Shown here: in pieces, positions 46,640 to 58,744 of the stretch
Layout: every line of letters starts with the position of its first letter
Numbering within the stretch: position 1 is the stretch's first letter
Origin: Iris pallida
Lineage: Eukaryota; Streptophyta; Magnoliopsida; Asparagales; Iridaceae
DNA: 64,000 nucleotides
Reading direction: 5' to 3'
NCBI GenBank assembly: GCA_029216955.1
Contig: JANAVB010005598.1
Coordinates: 1,651,827 to 1,715,826, forward strand
Made by a program: the position numbers and the translations under genes
Notes under the pieces: generated by a model
Seen by the model: only the letters and a program-made list of their open reading frames with translations
Database searches by the model: none
What the model was told of the DNA's origin: nothing

Positions 46640-47510
46640 CCAAAATAACCAACTTTAGCGACGGCCACATTCGTCGCGAATCCGTCGGTAACATAAATTA
46701 CCGACGGCATAGCGACGGATATTTGATGAAAATGGCCGTCGGGAAATACGTCGTCGCTAAAATTTGTCCGTCGCTAAGCCGTCGGACAAATGGTTAACCG
46801 ACGGACTAGCGACTGATTACCAACGGTTGCCTTTCAACGGATTAGCGACGGATTAGCGACTTGTTCCCGTCGGTTTACATGCCATATAATATTAAAATAT
46901 CCGTCGCTAAGCCGTCGTAAATAGGTAGGTAAAAGCGTATCAGAGAGGTTCCTGATACGCAAAATCAGTCGCTATTCCGTCGCCATTCCGTCGTTAACCT
47001 CGACGTTATAGCGACGGATTAGCGACGGGTAGGGCGTCGGCCTGGTTCTAGAAAGCTTCCATAATTCCAGAACCATGTCGACGGATAATGGGTCGCTAAG
47101 CCGTCGCTAGTCCGTCGTCATCATCGACATATTAGCGACGGATTAGCGACCCATTATCCGTCGCTAAGTCTCTGGAAACCTACCATATTTTCAGAACCAT
47201 GTCGACGGATTTGCCGTCGCTAGGTAGTCGATATTCCGTCGCTAATATTAATTGTACCCAGTTAGCGACGGAAGTTCCGTCGCTAGTTGGTCGCTAGATC
47301 ATCGCTACCTGCAAATTTATTTCAACCAGTTAGCGACGGATTGTCCGTCGCTCGTCCGTCGGTAACTGCAAATATTTATATAACCCAGTTAGCGACGGAT
47401 TTTCCGTCGCTAGTTAGTCGCTCATCGGTCGCTAAAAAGATATATTCGTCGCTAATTAGTCGCTAGTCCGTCGCTAAATGCAACATTAATTAAAAAATTA
47501 CAGAAACATT
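46640..47510. repeat. 3' subterminal repeats of CACTA D
   Basis: Dense TTAGCGACGG / CCGTCGCTAA words in both orientations over 870 bp, unusually long for one side; the other side has about 350 bp. These are presumed binding sites of the TnpA-like product. Confidence 0.9.
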
Positions 47511-47523
47511 CTATTTTCTTTTC

Positions 47524-47767
47524 GTAAATATTATACATATTCATAATATCCAATATCCAAACATCCATGTACGATCAACAAATATCCAAATATCCAAATA
47601 TCCAAATTCATAATATCCAATATCAAACAGAAATATCCAAACATCTATGTACAAATATCCAAACACAAATACACAAATTCATAATATCCAAACATTCATG
47701 TACGCTTCCAAAATATCCAGAATTCAAAATCCAAAAACAGTACAAATATCCAAAAATAGTACAAATA
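47524..47767. repeat. ATATCCAA repeats between tnpA-like gene and 3' end
   Basis: The word AATATCCAAA recurs about a dozen times at variable spacing in what would be the 3' untranslated part of the TnpA-like gene. Confidence 0.75.
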
Positions 47768-49772
47768 TCATTGAGATGGATCGCGTCGTCGTTCGGCTCT
47801 GCGGATGTACTCTTCCACCATGTACGCCGGCACCTGGGACAACACATGCTCTGGAAGCGTGCGGAGCTGCTCTGGCGACATCAAGTCCATGAGCCCAATG
47901 AGCGCAGTATCCGGTACCAGGCGGACCTCGGCAGAACGGTCAAATGAATAACGTCCAGGGTCGGAAGGACCGGCAACCGCACTAGACGGACCGGGAGCAG
48001 ACGGATCTGGACCGGGAGCAGAAGAAGGACGCGGAAGGCGCTCCAGCACATCCGACATTAGACTCCGCATTTCTGACATATCGGAGGTGAGAGTCGCAAG
48101 CTGCGTCCTCATATCGTCCGACGGGGGCGCGGGAGGAGGCGGGGGCGGTGGATATCTCGGAGTCGCGCCCTGCAACGACGCTGCCAGGGAACCTACGCCG
48201 TAGACGCGCCCTTTATTAAAGCCGCCGACAGACTCTACGAACACGTCGTCGTAGCGAGCGGCCATAGAAGAGGGCGTCTGGGTGGGCGTCGTTTCGCCGA
48301 CAACCTCGGCAGGGGGCTCAATCTGACTAAGGGCCTCACGATATGCAGCCTATCCAATGAATGTGTTTATACTATAAGTTTTCCTAAGTTATAATCTAAA
48401 TCCTATGTTTCCCTAAGTTATAATTTGAATCCTACGTTCACCTAATTAAGTTAACAATAATTATATTTCTAATATAAATCTCATAAACGTAATTACTTAC
48501 ATCAGTCGCCTGGGCCCTCGCGTCGACGAAGCTCCCGTCTGCCCGCCTCTTGTGTGTATGCAGGAATACATCGTAGGCGGTGACCGACTCCGGCTCTCTC
48601 CCCTCCTTTACCGCCCGTTGTGCCTGCATACGAAATATACGTCGAATTTAATTAACTACGTATATTAATAGTACCGAATTTAATAGTGAAATGAATTTGC
48701 GGTATCTCACCAAATCTGCACGCGTCGCTGCGTGGGGCCTTGAACCTCCCGTATGCAGACCAGCGGCCTGTCTGCTCGCCTTCGCTTTCTCTGATTTCTC
48801 CCTGTACTGAGCAGTATTCATCTTATCCAACATCTGCTCGTAGTACTCCTCCCGGAGCCACTTCTTCCTCGAATGCGCCGTACGAACGTCGTACACCGCA
48901 TCCCGTATCTTCTTCCCGGCGGCGGCTTTGTAGGCCTTGCGAATCAACTCCTCGCAATGGGGGCCACCAGAACGTCGTCTGACATACAAATTAAATTATC
49001 ACGTAATTAAAAAATTAGTGGATTAAAGAATAATTAATAATTAACCAAAAGATATATATATACCTTCATCTCCTCGAGCCAGACGTACTGCATGTTCTGA
49101 GGCACCTCAGAAAAATTGAGGTAGGGGCCATGGTAGTTTTCCCGGATAATTTGCCCGAGTATCCGGGCAGCATCATACGGGAAAAACCTACAAAGAAGCA
49201 AAGACTGGATTATTAACTTGAATAAATGAAACAAATTTAATAAATTAACTTAAATTTACTTACGTATCACCCGCGGGCCATAGCTCTCGTCGGTTCTCGC
49301 CTATCGGCCTCTCTGGAGGCGTCGGAGGATCCGCGGGTCCGCGAATGTACTCACCGGTAGCAGGATGAAGCTGAATCCGGGGGTACTCCGGAGCCCACCC
49401 TGCAGTAACTGATGGTGTACCCGCTGGTGCATCTGGGGGCGGAACGGATCCGCTAGCGGATGGAGTCTCAGGCCTCGATGAAGATGAAGGTAGCGCAGAG
49501 ATAGATCGACGGCGGGAAGAGTCTGTGGCCGGGCTCTCCAGGTCGGGATCGGAGGACTCTATATCCGGGGAATGTGGAAGGCGACCACGACCGCTACCAC
49601 CACGACCGCTACCATCACGTCCACGGCCAGTGCCGCTACCACCACGACCGCTACCATCACGTCCACGGCCAGTGCCGCTACCACCACGCCCACCACGGCC
49701 AGTACCGCCACCACCAGCACCACTACCATCACGTCCACGGCCACTGCCAGCAGCACGAGTGGTAGTAACCAT
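47768..49772 (-). CDS. TnpA-like CACTA protein (plant transposase family), five exons
   Basis: By analogy with En/Spm, this second protein of CACTA elements is expected to bind the subterminal repeats. Proposed exons with GT..AG borders are 49772-49264, 49187-49064, 48978-48711, 48623-48501 and 48349-47768. Exon 1 encodes a Gly-Arg-rich tract made by a 51-bp minisatellite, then a Ser/Pro-rich part. Exons 2-4 hold the conserved domain: IIRENYHGPYLNFSEVP, then YEQMLDKMNTAQYREKS, then VFLHTHKRRADGSFVDARA. Exon 5 has FNKGRVYGVGSL, a poly-Pro run and an acidic C-terminus. No stop or shift was seen in any exon. The start ATG follows an acceptor-like TTTACAG, so a 5'-UTR intron is possible. Confidence 0.82.
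49585..49760 (-). repeat. 51-bp coding minisatellite in the TnpA-like gene
   Basis: Two full copies and partial copies of a 51-bp unit encode Gly-Arg-Gly-Arg-Asp-Gly-Ser-Gly repeats. The alternating frames on both strands here are by-products. Confidence 0.85.
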
Positions 49773-50034
49773 GACCTGTAAATAGAACACATAAATATAA
49801 TTAACAATATAGAAGTATAAATGAATATAAAACTGAACTAAAATATATATACCAGCAGCAGGGCGGCGAGTGCCGTCAAGACAATGAGAACTAAGAGTGC
49901 CATCTGTAAAAAGAAAATCATACAATAAGTAGATGATCGAACGACAAAAACATAAACTGAAATAAGAATGTGTCCGTCTAAACTGAATTCACTAAGTTAG
50001 TTGTAAGTGCTTCTAATATATACCGATATTTAAT

Positions 50035-53000
50035 CTAATCATCGTTATCGTCCTCGTCCTCATCGTCATCGTCATCGTTCTCATCCTCATTCTCATCGTC
50101 GACTTCATCTATATCATCATCCTCATCGTCGACTTCATCTGTATCATCATCCTCATCCTCATCCTCATCCTTTTCTTCTTCTTCTTCTTCTTCTTCTTCT
50201 TCTTCTTCTTCTTCTTCTTCTTCTTCTTCTACTTCTTCTTCAGGCTCAATACTTGGGACAAGACGCCTCTTTCTCCCCTGGTTGACAGCTAAGTCTTGTA
50301 TATCAACCTCTTCCTCCCCTCTATTTTCCTCAGCATGAGGTATATCGACATCTTCCACGTCCATGGTATCCGACTGTTGTCCCATGTATTGGGGCTTCTC
50401 GATCTGGTCCTCTTGGTATGCTGGGTCTCCAACGTTGAATGTATTTCTAGATTTAATCTTGCATACTGCCCACCAGTCAAATCGATCTCTACGACGTCTT
50501 GGGTAGCTTGTATAGTAGACTTGAACAGCCTGACTTGCTATCGCAAACGTGTCGGACCCTCTATACCTCCTGCGATGATTTATATCGACGAATCCAAATT
50601 GTTTATCGATTCTCCAACCGATATTTGGTCTCGTATCGAACCACTCATATTTGAACATCACAATATGCATATCATATGGGGCACTATATTGTAAATCTAC
50701 AATCTCCCGAAGCACTCCATAATAGTCAAAGTCCGGCTCGTCGTCATAGATGGTGCCTCTTATGCAAACACCAGAATTCTTAGTATCGAAGCCGTCATTG
50801 AGAAATTCGGCATTTATAGCATGCTGAGTTGACTTAAACTTGAAGCCATTAACGACATAGCCTGACAAAGTCTTTGCATGCTTCTTCGGTCCCAATGCCA
50901 AATAACGAATGCTCTCATTTATGAGTGTTGTTTCAGGCAATAAAACCTGTAAACATGTATTGATAATTTAAATATTTTAGCTGCATATATTTTAATGGTA
51001 GCCGCATAACATATTATCTCAGTTACTTACGTATTTACAAAACCAGGACGGAAAGGTACAATCAACCTCTCTTTGAAGTCCCTCATCTGTAATATATGGT
51101 GTCCTCATTTTGACTTCACCTCTAAATACACTGTTAGAGAGAATAAAAATAAGTGTAGTCACTTAATTCACCAAATTAGAGATTATAACGAGACGTAGTC
51201 ACTTACTTCTCCAAATCTCTCACTTCTTGTATGTCACAATTTAACAAGACATATCGGTGAGCGTTATCATACTCATCGTCGGTCAACCACCGTTTCTTAC
51301 TAGCCCCAATAGGCTTGCCCCTTAAATTGAATATACCTCCATCCTCAACGTCTTCTTCATTCCTTTGAGGTCTATTTCGATTTGTCTCGACATGAGTATC
51401 GAAATAAATGGAGCAGAAATTTGACACCTCCTCGATAAGATATGATTCGCATATCGAAGCCTCTATATGAGCCTTGTTGCCAACTTTCTTCTTTAGATGG
51501 TGTAGGTACCTAAAGAGACAAATTATCTTGAGAATTAACAATGAATTGTAAAATCCACTTAAATTTTACTTAAATTATATCGATTTTTATTTACCTTTCA
51601 AAGGGGTACATCCATCGATAATGAACAGATGCACCGACACGGGCTTCGTATGCTAGATGAATCGGTAGATGCTCCATGCTGTCGAAAAAAGCCCGGTGGA
51701 AATATTTTCTCTAACTTGCAGATTGTTAAGACAATCTTCTCCTCAAGTTGTACCATATGTTGCACCGTCAGCTTAGTTGAACAGATATCCCTGAAGAATG
51801 TAGACAGCTCGGCCAACGGAACCCATACAGCAGAAGGCAACAACTCTCTCAAAGCAATGGGCAGTAATCTTTCCATAAATACGTGGCAGTCGTGACTCTT
51901 CATTCCCGTTAGCTTGCGTTCATTGAGATCAACGTATCTAGACAAATTCGAAACATAGCCGTCGGGAAATCTTAAATTAGATATCCACTTGCAGATTATT
52001 AATCTATCTTCCTTGCTCAATGTGTATGGCGCTATAGGCTTACTTAATTGTCCACCAGCACCCCTTTGTATCAAGTTCAGATGAGGACGCTTGCATATCT
52101 CGGCTATGTCTTGTCTTGCTTTTGGATTGTCCTTCGTCTTTCCTTTAATATCCATGACGGTATTGAAGACATTATCGAACACGTTCTTTTCGATATGCAT
52201 GACATCAAGATTATGCCTTATAAGATTATCTTTCCAATAAGGCAAGTCCCAGAAGATACTCCGTTTGGTCCAGTTATGGCTTTGTCCGAACCCCTCGACA
52301 CGATGGTTCGATGGATCTTCCATTGCGGTAGGCAATTCCTTTACAGCTTCCCAAATATCATATCCCGAAAATCTGGCAGGAGGTTGAGAAAATTCTTGTT
52401 TTCCATATCTGAACGCGTCCTTATTCTTTCTCCAAGGATGGGTCGCGGGCAGAAATTGACGGTGACAGTCAAAGAAAGAAGTTTTTCCTCCATGCCTAAG
52501 GCGGAACGCCTTACTATTTTCCATGCATATCGGACAAGACATGTTGTCGTGCGTACTCCATCCCGACAGCATACCGTATGCTGGAAAATCATTGATTGTC
52601 CACATGAGTGAAGCTCTCATCTGAAAGTTCTGTTTCCTGGAAATATCATAGGTCGTGACGCCGATCTCCCACAGCTGTTTCAGCTCATCCACCAACGGCT
52701 GTAAATATATATCGATGTTCTTCGTCGGATTTTTAGGACCGGGTATGATAGCTGTCAGAAACATATAAGGAGTCTTCATACACATCCATGGTGGCAGATT
52801 GTAAGGGGTAAGAATGACCGGCCAGCATGAGTACTGAGATCCCGACTGTCCGAAAGGGGCGAAGCCATCAGCACATAGCGCCTGGCGTACATTTCTAGGC
52901 TCTGCAGCAAAATCTGGATGACACAAATCAAAATGTTTCCACGCCTCTCCATCCGAAGGATGTGACAATTCTCCTTCGTCCTTTATGCGTTCTTCGCTGT

Positions 53001-53909
53001 GCCACGTCATGTGTTCTGCTGTATTTAGAGACATATACATCCTCTGCAAGCGCTTCGTGATCGACAAGTAATGCATATACTTGTAAGGATGTCGTTTTCT
53101 AGTCAACTTTCCTTTTTCCTGTACTGGCTTGTAACGATCCGCATTACAGAAGCTACAACTTTCTGATATGCAATTCTCTTTGTAGTACAACATGCATCCG
53201 TTGCGACAACAATCTATCTTCTCGTACCCCAGTTCCAGTTGTCGGACCATCATCTTTGACTTGTAGAAGTTTTTTGGTAGCTCTTTTGATTCCTTCGGTA
53301 ACACCTCCTTGATTACTTCTGTGATCCGATTATAGTAAGCTTGTGGCAAGTTAAAATCAGACTTTATGTTCAACAACCGCATCGTCACTGACAGTGCGGA
53401 ATGAGTCTCACAACCAGGATATAGAGAAGTATCTGCGTCCTGAAACATGTCATAGAACTCCTTCGCCTCGGGATTAGGATCCTCCGGATCAAAATTAGGC
53501 CCTGCCGCATCATACACCATATCTCATGCAAGGTTCTGCAGATCTCCATAATCAACAGAGCATCCGTGGTCTTCGATGACATCCGTTGCAGCATTATCAT
53601 CAAAAGCATAAGTAGCAGCTTCCGCAGCCTGTCTTTCCGAATATAGTTCACCTTGCGATGACCACAGGCCGTAATTACGTACGAAACCCTTACGGGTCAA
53701 ATGATCTCTCACAGTCACCACTTCTTCGTAACGTCTATTGTGACATTTAACACATGGACACTTAATTTTGTTACCGTCCATGTACTGAGCTTTGCTCATT
53801 GCATAATTAAGAAATACTTCCACGCCTGCCTGAAAATCGTCACTCACACTAATTCTACTCTCGTGTTGCCGTTTGTACATCCATGTACGATCAACAAAAT
53901 AACGACTCA
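50035..53909 (-). pseudogene. TNP2/TnpD-type CACTA transposase, four exons, two lesions
   Basis: This transposase should cut and join the CACTA ends. Exon 1 (53909-51597) starts MSRYFVDRTWMYKR, the transposase-associated domain, with KCPCVKC and VRDHLTRKGFV. After a TGA at 53526-53524 the same frame continues through the tnp2 domain (C-rich CCRNGCMLYYKE, ALCADGFAPFG, YMFLTAIIPGPKNP, MWTINDFPAYGMLSGWSTH, LDVMHIEKNVFDN) and a DUF4218-like region. A one-base shift near 51693 breaks it after FPPGFF. Exons 51513-51207, 51130-51031 and 50946-50035 hold the DUF4218 tail (KKKVGNKAHIEASI) and DUF4216 (SGYVVNGFKF, DYYGVLREIVDL, FKYEWFDTR). The end is a poly-Glu/Asp tract. Without the two lesions the gene is complete. 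Confidence 0.85.
50160..50245 (-). repeat. CTT repeat encoding poly-Glu tail
   Basis: An uninterrupted trinucleotide run encodes about 25 Glu near the transposase C-terminus, followed by Glu-Asp repeats to the stop. Length variation between copies is likely. Confidence 0.9.
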
Positions 53910-54234
53910 TCCTCAATTTGGATGTGAAAATCTGTATCGTAAGACAAACTAAACATAAGAATAGCCCGATACCGATACTCATAAATTTGGATTAGGGTTA
54001 GGATGTTAGATATAAGTGAACTAGGTGATGTAGAGTACAATATAGGGAACTGTGAATGGACTGAAAGTTGCACATGAGAAGGTTCAATGAAGGGCCCATA
54101 AATGGGTTCACATGATAAGTTAGTAAGAATCCACATCACTATACATACTCTCCCGTCTCAGGAGTGTGTCTGGCTCCTATTTAGAACAGCACAGGTCACA
54201 ACATGTCCAGAATAGCAAAACAGAGCTCTACAAT

Positions 54235-55110
54235 GTATATCGGTATCGGACTATTCCTACGAGTATTGGTATCGGCGATATCAATACTCGTGTGAATAGA
54301 AGATTGCAATATAAGTCTAAGCTATCTAGCTAACATGTATACTTGTATTTACATTGTATCATAACTTGTATCTAGTTACCTTGCTAATCATGTATATACT
54401 CTTAACATATATGTGAAGATACTATACTAACATGTATTTAAATCAAGGTTCAAAGTATCGGTATCGGAATCGGTATCGGACTATATATTCCTACGAGTAT
54501 TGGCATCGGCGATATCAATACTCGTGTGAATAGGAGATTGCAATATAAGTCTAAGCTATCTAGCTAACATGTATACTTGCATTTACATTGTATCATAACT
54601 TGTATCTAGTTACCTTGCTAATCATGTATATACTCTTAACATATATGTGAAGACACTATACTAACATGTATTTAAATCAAGGTTCAAAGTATCGGTATCG
54701 GAATCGGTATCGGACTATATATTCCTACGGGTATTGGCATCGGCGATATCAATACTCGTGTGAATAGGAGATTGCAATATAAGTCTAAGCTATCTAGCTA
54801 ACATGTATACTTGCATTTACATTGTATCATAACTTGTATCTAGTTACCTTGCTAATCATGTATATACTCTTAACATATATGTGAAGATACTATACTAACA
54901 TGTATTTAAATCAAGGTTCAAAGTATCGATATCGGAATCGGTATCGGACTATATATTCCTACGAGTATTGGCATCGGCGATATCAATACTCGTGTGAATA
55001 GGAGATTGCAATATAAGTCTAAGCTATCTAGCTAACATGTATACTTGCATTTACATTGTATCATAACTTGTATCTAGTTACCTTGCAATATAAGTCTAAG
55101 CAATCTAGTA
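54235..55110. repeat. 234-bp tandem array in CACTA D
   Basis: Four units (the last partial) start near 54240, 54475, 54709 and 54943. The same landmark GATATCAATACTCG recurs at exactly 234-bp spacing (54277, 54511, 54745, 54979). Each unit contains GGTATCGG words that also occur, unarrayed, in element B. It lies between the G-rich leader and the transposase gene, probably in a first intron or promoter region. Confidence 0.93.
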
Positions 55111-55359
55111 TTGGTATCGGCGATATCGGTAGTATCGGCGGTATCGGATCGAAGTATCGGATTTTTTTGGTATTGGAAAACAAATAATTATTAATAAATT
55201 ATTTACATTTAAAACATATAATTTATACATTTAGGCATAATTTTAAGTGTTTTAAGTATTATTTCTTAGTAGTTTTGAAATTAAATGAAATTAAATTAAA
55301 TGAAATAGTATTATTTCTTAGGATCGGGACATGCCAAACCGTATCCGTATCGGGGAATG

Positions 55360-55794
55360 CAACCCATTCCCCACCCCCCCGACCCCCCTGCCCCCATTCA
55401 ACACCCCCCCGGACCCCCCTGCCCTCTCCATTACCCACCCCCCGACCCCCCTGCCCCCATTCCCCACCCCCCCGACCCCCCTGCCCTCTCCACCCTCCAC
55501 CCCCCGCCCCCCGACCCCCCTGCCCCCATTCCCGACCCCCTCCCCCCGACCCCCTTGCCCCCATTCAACACCCCCCCGACCCCCCTGCCCTCTCCACCCC
55601 CACCCCCCGACCCGCCTGCCCCCATTCCCCACCCCCCCGACCCCCCGACCCTCATTCCCCACCCCCCCCACCCCCTGCCCCCATTCTCCACACCCCCCCG
55701 ACCCCCTGACCCCATTCACCACCCCCCCCCCGCCCTCTCCACCCCCCGCGAAGCCGACCCCCCCCACTCCCCCCCCGGCCCCAAAACCCAAAAT

Positions 55795-55795
<1 letters not shown>
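55360..55795 (-). repeat. G-rich leader (C-rich on + strand) of CACTA D
   Basis: About 435 bp of CCCCACCCCCCGACCCCCCT-type repeats, hence a G-rich sense strand with strong quadruplex potential. All proline- or glycine-rich frames here are compositional. Homologous in position to 4800-5235 of element B. Confidence 0.92.
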
Positions 55796-55796
<1 letters not shown>

Positions 55797-55833
<37 letters not shown>

Positions 55834-55890
55834 GCGCGCGAGAGAGAGAGAGCCGCGCGCGAGAGAGAGAGAGCCGCGAGAGAGAGAGAG
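55797..55890 (-). repeat. (GA)n / (CT)n leader repeat of CACTA D
   Basis: GA repeats interrupted by GCCGCGCGC units. On the element's sense strand this is a CT-rich leader just upstream of the G-rich tract, as in B. Confidence 0.93.
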
Positions 55891-57462
55891 AGTTTTGGGG
55901 GGAATGAAAAATTCTCCCCCGTCGGTTCAATTTAAGTTAGGGCACAGAACCTAGCGACGGAATAGCGACGGAATAAATTAGTCGCTACACCGTCGCCAAT
56001 TAAAAGGTGTTTTCCGACGGATATATCCGTCGCCAGTTAGTCGCTAAAGTTCCCGCCAATGTTTTAAAGATTTTGCCGCCAACATTTGCGATGAATAAGC
56101 GACGAAAAAGAATCCGTCGCTAACGTTCGTCGACTTAGCGACGGAAACCCGACATATTTTAACATTTAAAATTAGAAAAAATTATGTTATGTTGTCTGTC
56201 GCTAATCCGTCGCTAAGATGTCGGAAACTGGTCGCTATTAGCGACGGAATCCGTCCGTCGCTAAACTTCCGTCGGTAAAGTGGGGTATTTTAGTAGTGTA
56301 ACGATAATAAATAAATAAAGAACTGATAATAATAGAGATAACAACAGTAAACTGAGTACGAAAAAACCATTCAAGTAGTCAGGTCACAACCCTTAAACCA
56401 AATAAGGACCGGGATTGCAGCCCTTCACCTGAATAGAAACCCGTCTCAAATACTATTGGTACAGTGAAGACAATAAACGAAGAGAGGGCACAGAACTGCT
56501 CCGGGAGCCAGGTTACAACCCTTAAACCAAATAAGGACCTGGGTTGTAACCCTTCGCTGAACAGAACTAGACCCCTGATCTTTATTGTTAAGGCCAGCAT
56601 AATTAATCATGGTATTAAGGTAAGGTAAAACATGACGAACATGGCATGGGGTTGCGATAAGACAATATATAAAGAAAGGACACAGAACTTCTCCGAGAGC
56701 CAGGTTACAACCCTTAAACCAAACAAGGACCGGGGTTGTAACCCTTCGCCTGAACTGAACTGGACCCCCGATCGTTATTGTTAAGGCAAGCATCAATAAT
56801 CATGTCATGTCACAATCTTGCACAAGATCAGGATAAGACTAAGCGGGAATAAACTCCATCCAATCAATCACGGCCAATCAAGAGTACGGCTTGATACTTT
56901 TAACTAACTAGGGTTGTCACAGGCCTAGTTACTAGCAAGATACAATAAGATTATCCCAACAGCCACAAGCCCTGCAGACCATCCAGTTATCCAGGTCGAA
57001 TGTCCGTTTATGAAGAATGCAACACATGACTGTGTGTTGGAAATGTGCCCTACTCGTCGGTAGGCTACAAGTCCATTTGAGCGCCCAGATAACGGGATTT
57101 CCTGTAGCAAAAAAATCTCTTCATGACTACTGGATTATTCTAGTTATTAGACTTAGTTGAATTCAGTAGGTACCCCTGACCGTGGTATTCAGGGATCCCC
57201 ATCCTAGACATGATGCAAGACAGTACCAGTTTATTTGTACAAACACAATCACCCACGGTGTCCAGGTCTTTCATACTTGTCACGTCGGGCTAGCTGTTGT
57301 AACAGCATGTTGAGATAAATCATGTCAGTTTACTTGTTAAGAGTACGCCACGGCGGGCTACAATCGTGTTCAGGAATTATGCCAAAATTTACATGTTATA
57401 AGCATAAAGGTGATATTTCAATTTAATAACAATAATAATAATAAAAGGGACGACTATTGAAG

Positions 57463-57965
57463 GGGCCATGCGGTTATTAGATTTATGCGGCAGAAGACAC
57501 GCGCGCCTATGCGGCTGGGACTGCGCGCTCATGCGGCTGGAAGCGGGCGGCGCATGCGGCAGCGGGAACTCGAGCTTATGCGGCTGCGGAAAGGAGGGGC
57601 TCATGCGGCAGCGGGATGGCAAGGCCTTATGCGGCTGGAAGTTTAACAAGTATATGCGGCTGGAAGCGCAGGAGCCTCATGCGGCTGAGATCCAAGGCCA
57701 TATGCGGCTGCGGGTATGATCAAGCTTATGCGACAAATGTGCAAGAGCCCATGCGGCTGCGGACATGCCAGTGCTCATGCGGCTAAGGGCCAAAGCCATC
57801 TCATGAGGCAGTAGGATATCTAAGTTCATGCGGCTAGATTCAAAGGGAGTTACATGCGGCTGGATGCGCTTCATGCGGCTGGGGCAGTAGTTCATGCGGC
57901 TGCATTGCCATGCGGCCAGAAAACTTGTCGCATGAAGGTCCATGCGGTCAAGTACTTCGTGCGGC
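57463..57965 (-). repeat. ATGCGGCTG motif array in the gypsy-2 LTR
   Basis: At least 20 copies of CATGCGGCTG or close variants (TATGCGGCAG, CATGCGGTC) over 500 bp, mean spacing about 23 bp. It lies just downstream, in LTR direction, of a block shared with the gypsy-1 LTR and partly with the solo LTR. Confidence 0.93.
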
Positions 57966-58744
57966 GGAGAGACTGTGGTCCTTCTCCACTGATTCGAGAA
58001 GAATAGCCATGAAGTCCATGGCTTCAAAATTTTATAACTCCATCATCCAGAGTCCAAATCCGAACTTCCATGGGTCAAAATGGGACAGAACGAAATGCTC
58101 TACAACATAGAACCATCAGAACTTGGAAATAACAATGTTAAAATAGATCAAAACCCAAGACGTCAAAAAATACTATAAAGTTAGATCTACACAAATTGCA
58201 CCATAGAAATGAGAAATGCCAAATAATAAAGTGTGTTAGAATCTCATGAGGAAGAGAATGGAACAATAAAAATAAAGTTTCTCCACGAAGTAAGCTACAC
58301 TTGCCTAAGCCCTACTCCCTGGTAGGTGAAGAAGTAATGGTGGAGAAGAAGAAGTAATGAAGGGAATTAATGAGAAGAGAGAGAAGGGAGGGGGTTAATA
58401 AATGGTGAGAAGGTGGTAGGTGGGGGTTCGGTCCACCTAAAATCAAGTCAAGCCGAACCAGCAACAAGTTGAACCGAACCAAGAGGGAAATGCCAAAATA
58501 ACCATGCTGGGAAATACGCAATATGAGTCAAGAATATGTACACGTATGCCAAGATCCGTAATACGAACCACAGGCATTACAACTCTACCCACCTTAAAAG
58601 AATTTCGTCCTCGAAATTTAATCAAGAGGCTAGAATTGCAAGGACAAGCTATAACTAATCGTAAGCTATAACAAGCAGTCTATCGTGCAGTCATTTATTC
58701 AAGCAGGGAATTGAAAGCATAAGGCATAAGGAAGACATTATACC

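Larger units (their letters stand above)
46635..56298 (-). mobile_element. CACTA element D, near-complete autonomous type
   Basis: Termini read inward CACTACCAAAATAACC (left) and CACTACTAAAATACCC (right). Both flanks are TAA (46632-46634 and 56299-56301). The 9664-bp element reads on the minus strand. From its 5' (right) end it holds subterminal repeats (55940-56298), a CT repeat and G-rich leader, a 234-bp tandem array, a tnp2/TnpD-type transposase gene, a TnpA-like gene and the 3' subterminal repeats (46640-47510). Subterminal zones consist of GTCGCTAA/TTAGCGAC words, dozens per side. The gene set is that of an autonomous element, but the transposase carries a stop and a frameshift. Confidence 0.95.
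46013..58581 (-). mobile_element. 3' LTR of chromovirus gypsy-2 (with CACTA D nested)
   Basis: On the minus strand the LTR starts at 58581 with TGTAATGCC, directly after the same polypurine tract as gypsy-1, and ends at 46013 with GGGGCGTTACA. Without CACTA D and its duplication it is about 2.9 kb. It aligns with the gypsy-1 LTR but differs in the motif array (57463-57965). It inserted into segment X; the 5 bp at its left edge are ATGAG. Confidence 0.87.

Noticed and set aside
49525..49807. Alternative frames on both strands over the 51-bp minisatellite
   Set aside because: Periodic DNA opens many frames. Only the minus-strand frame joins the TnpA-like exons.
55259..55954. Several long proline- or glycine-rich frames
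   Set aside because: They arise from C/G-run composition in all frames at once and have no domain.
57463..57965. CRISPR-like array, because a short word recurs at short intervals
   Set aside because: The repeat is only about 10 bp, spacing is irregular, and the context is a plant LTR. The same holds for 23985-24560 and 27840-28565.
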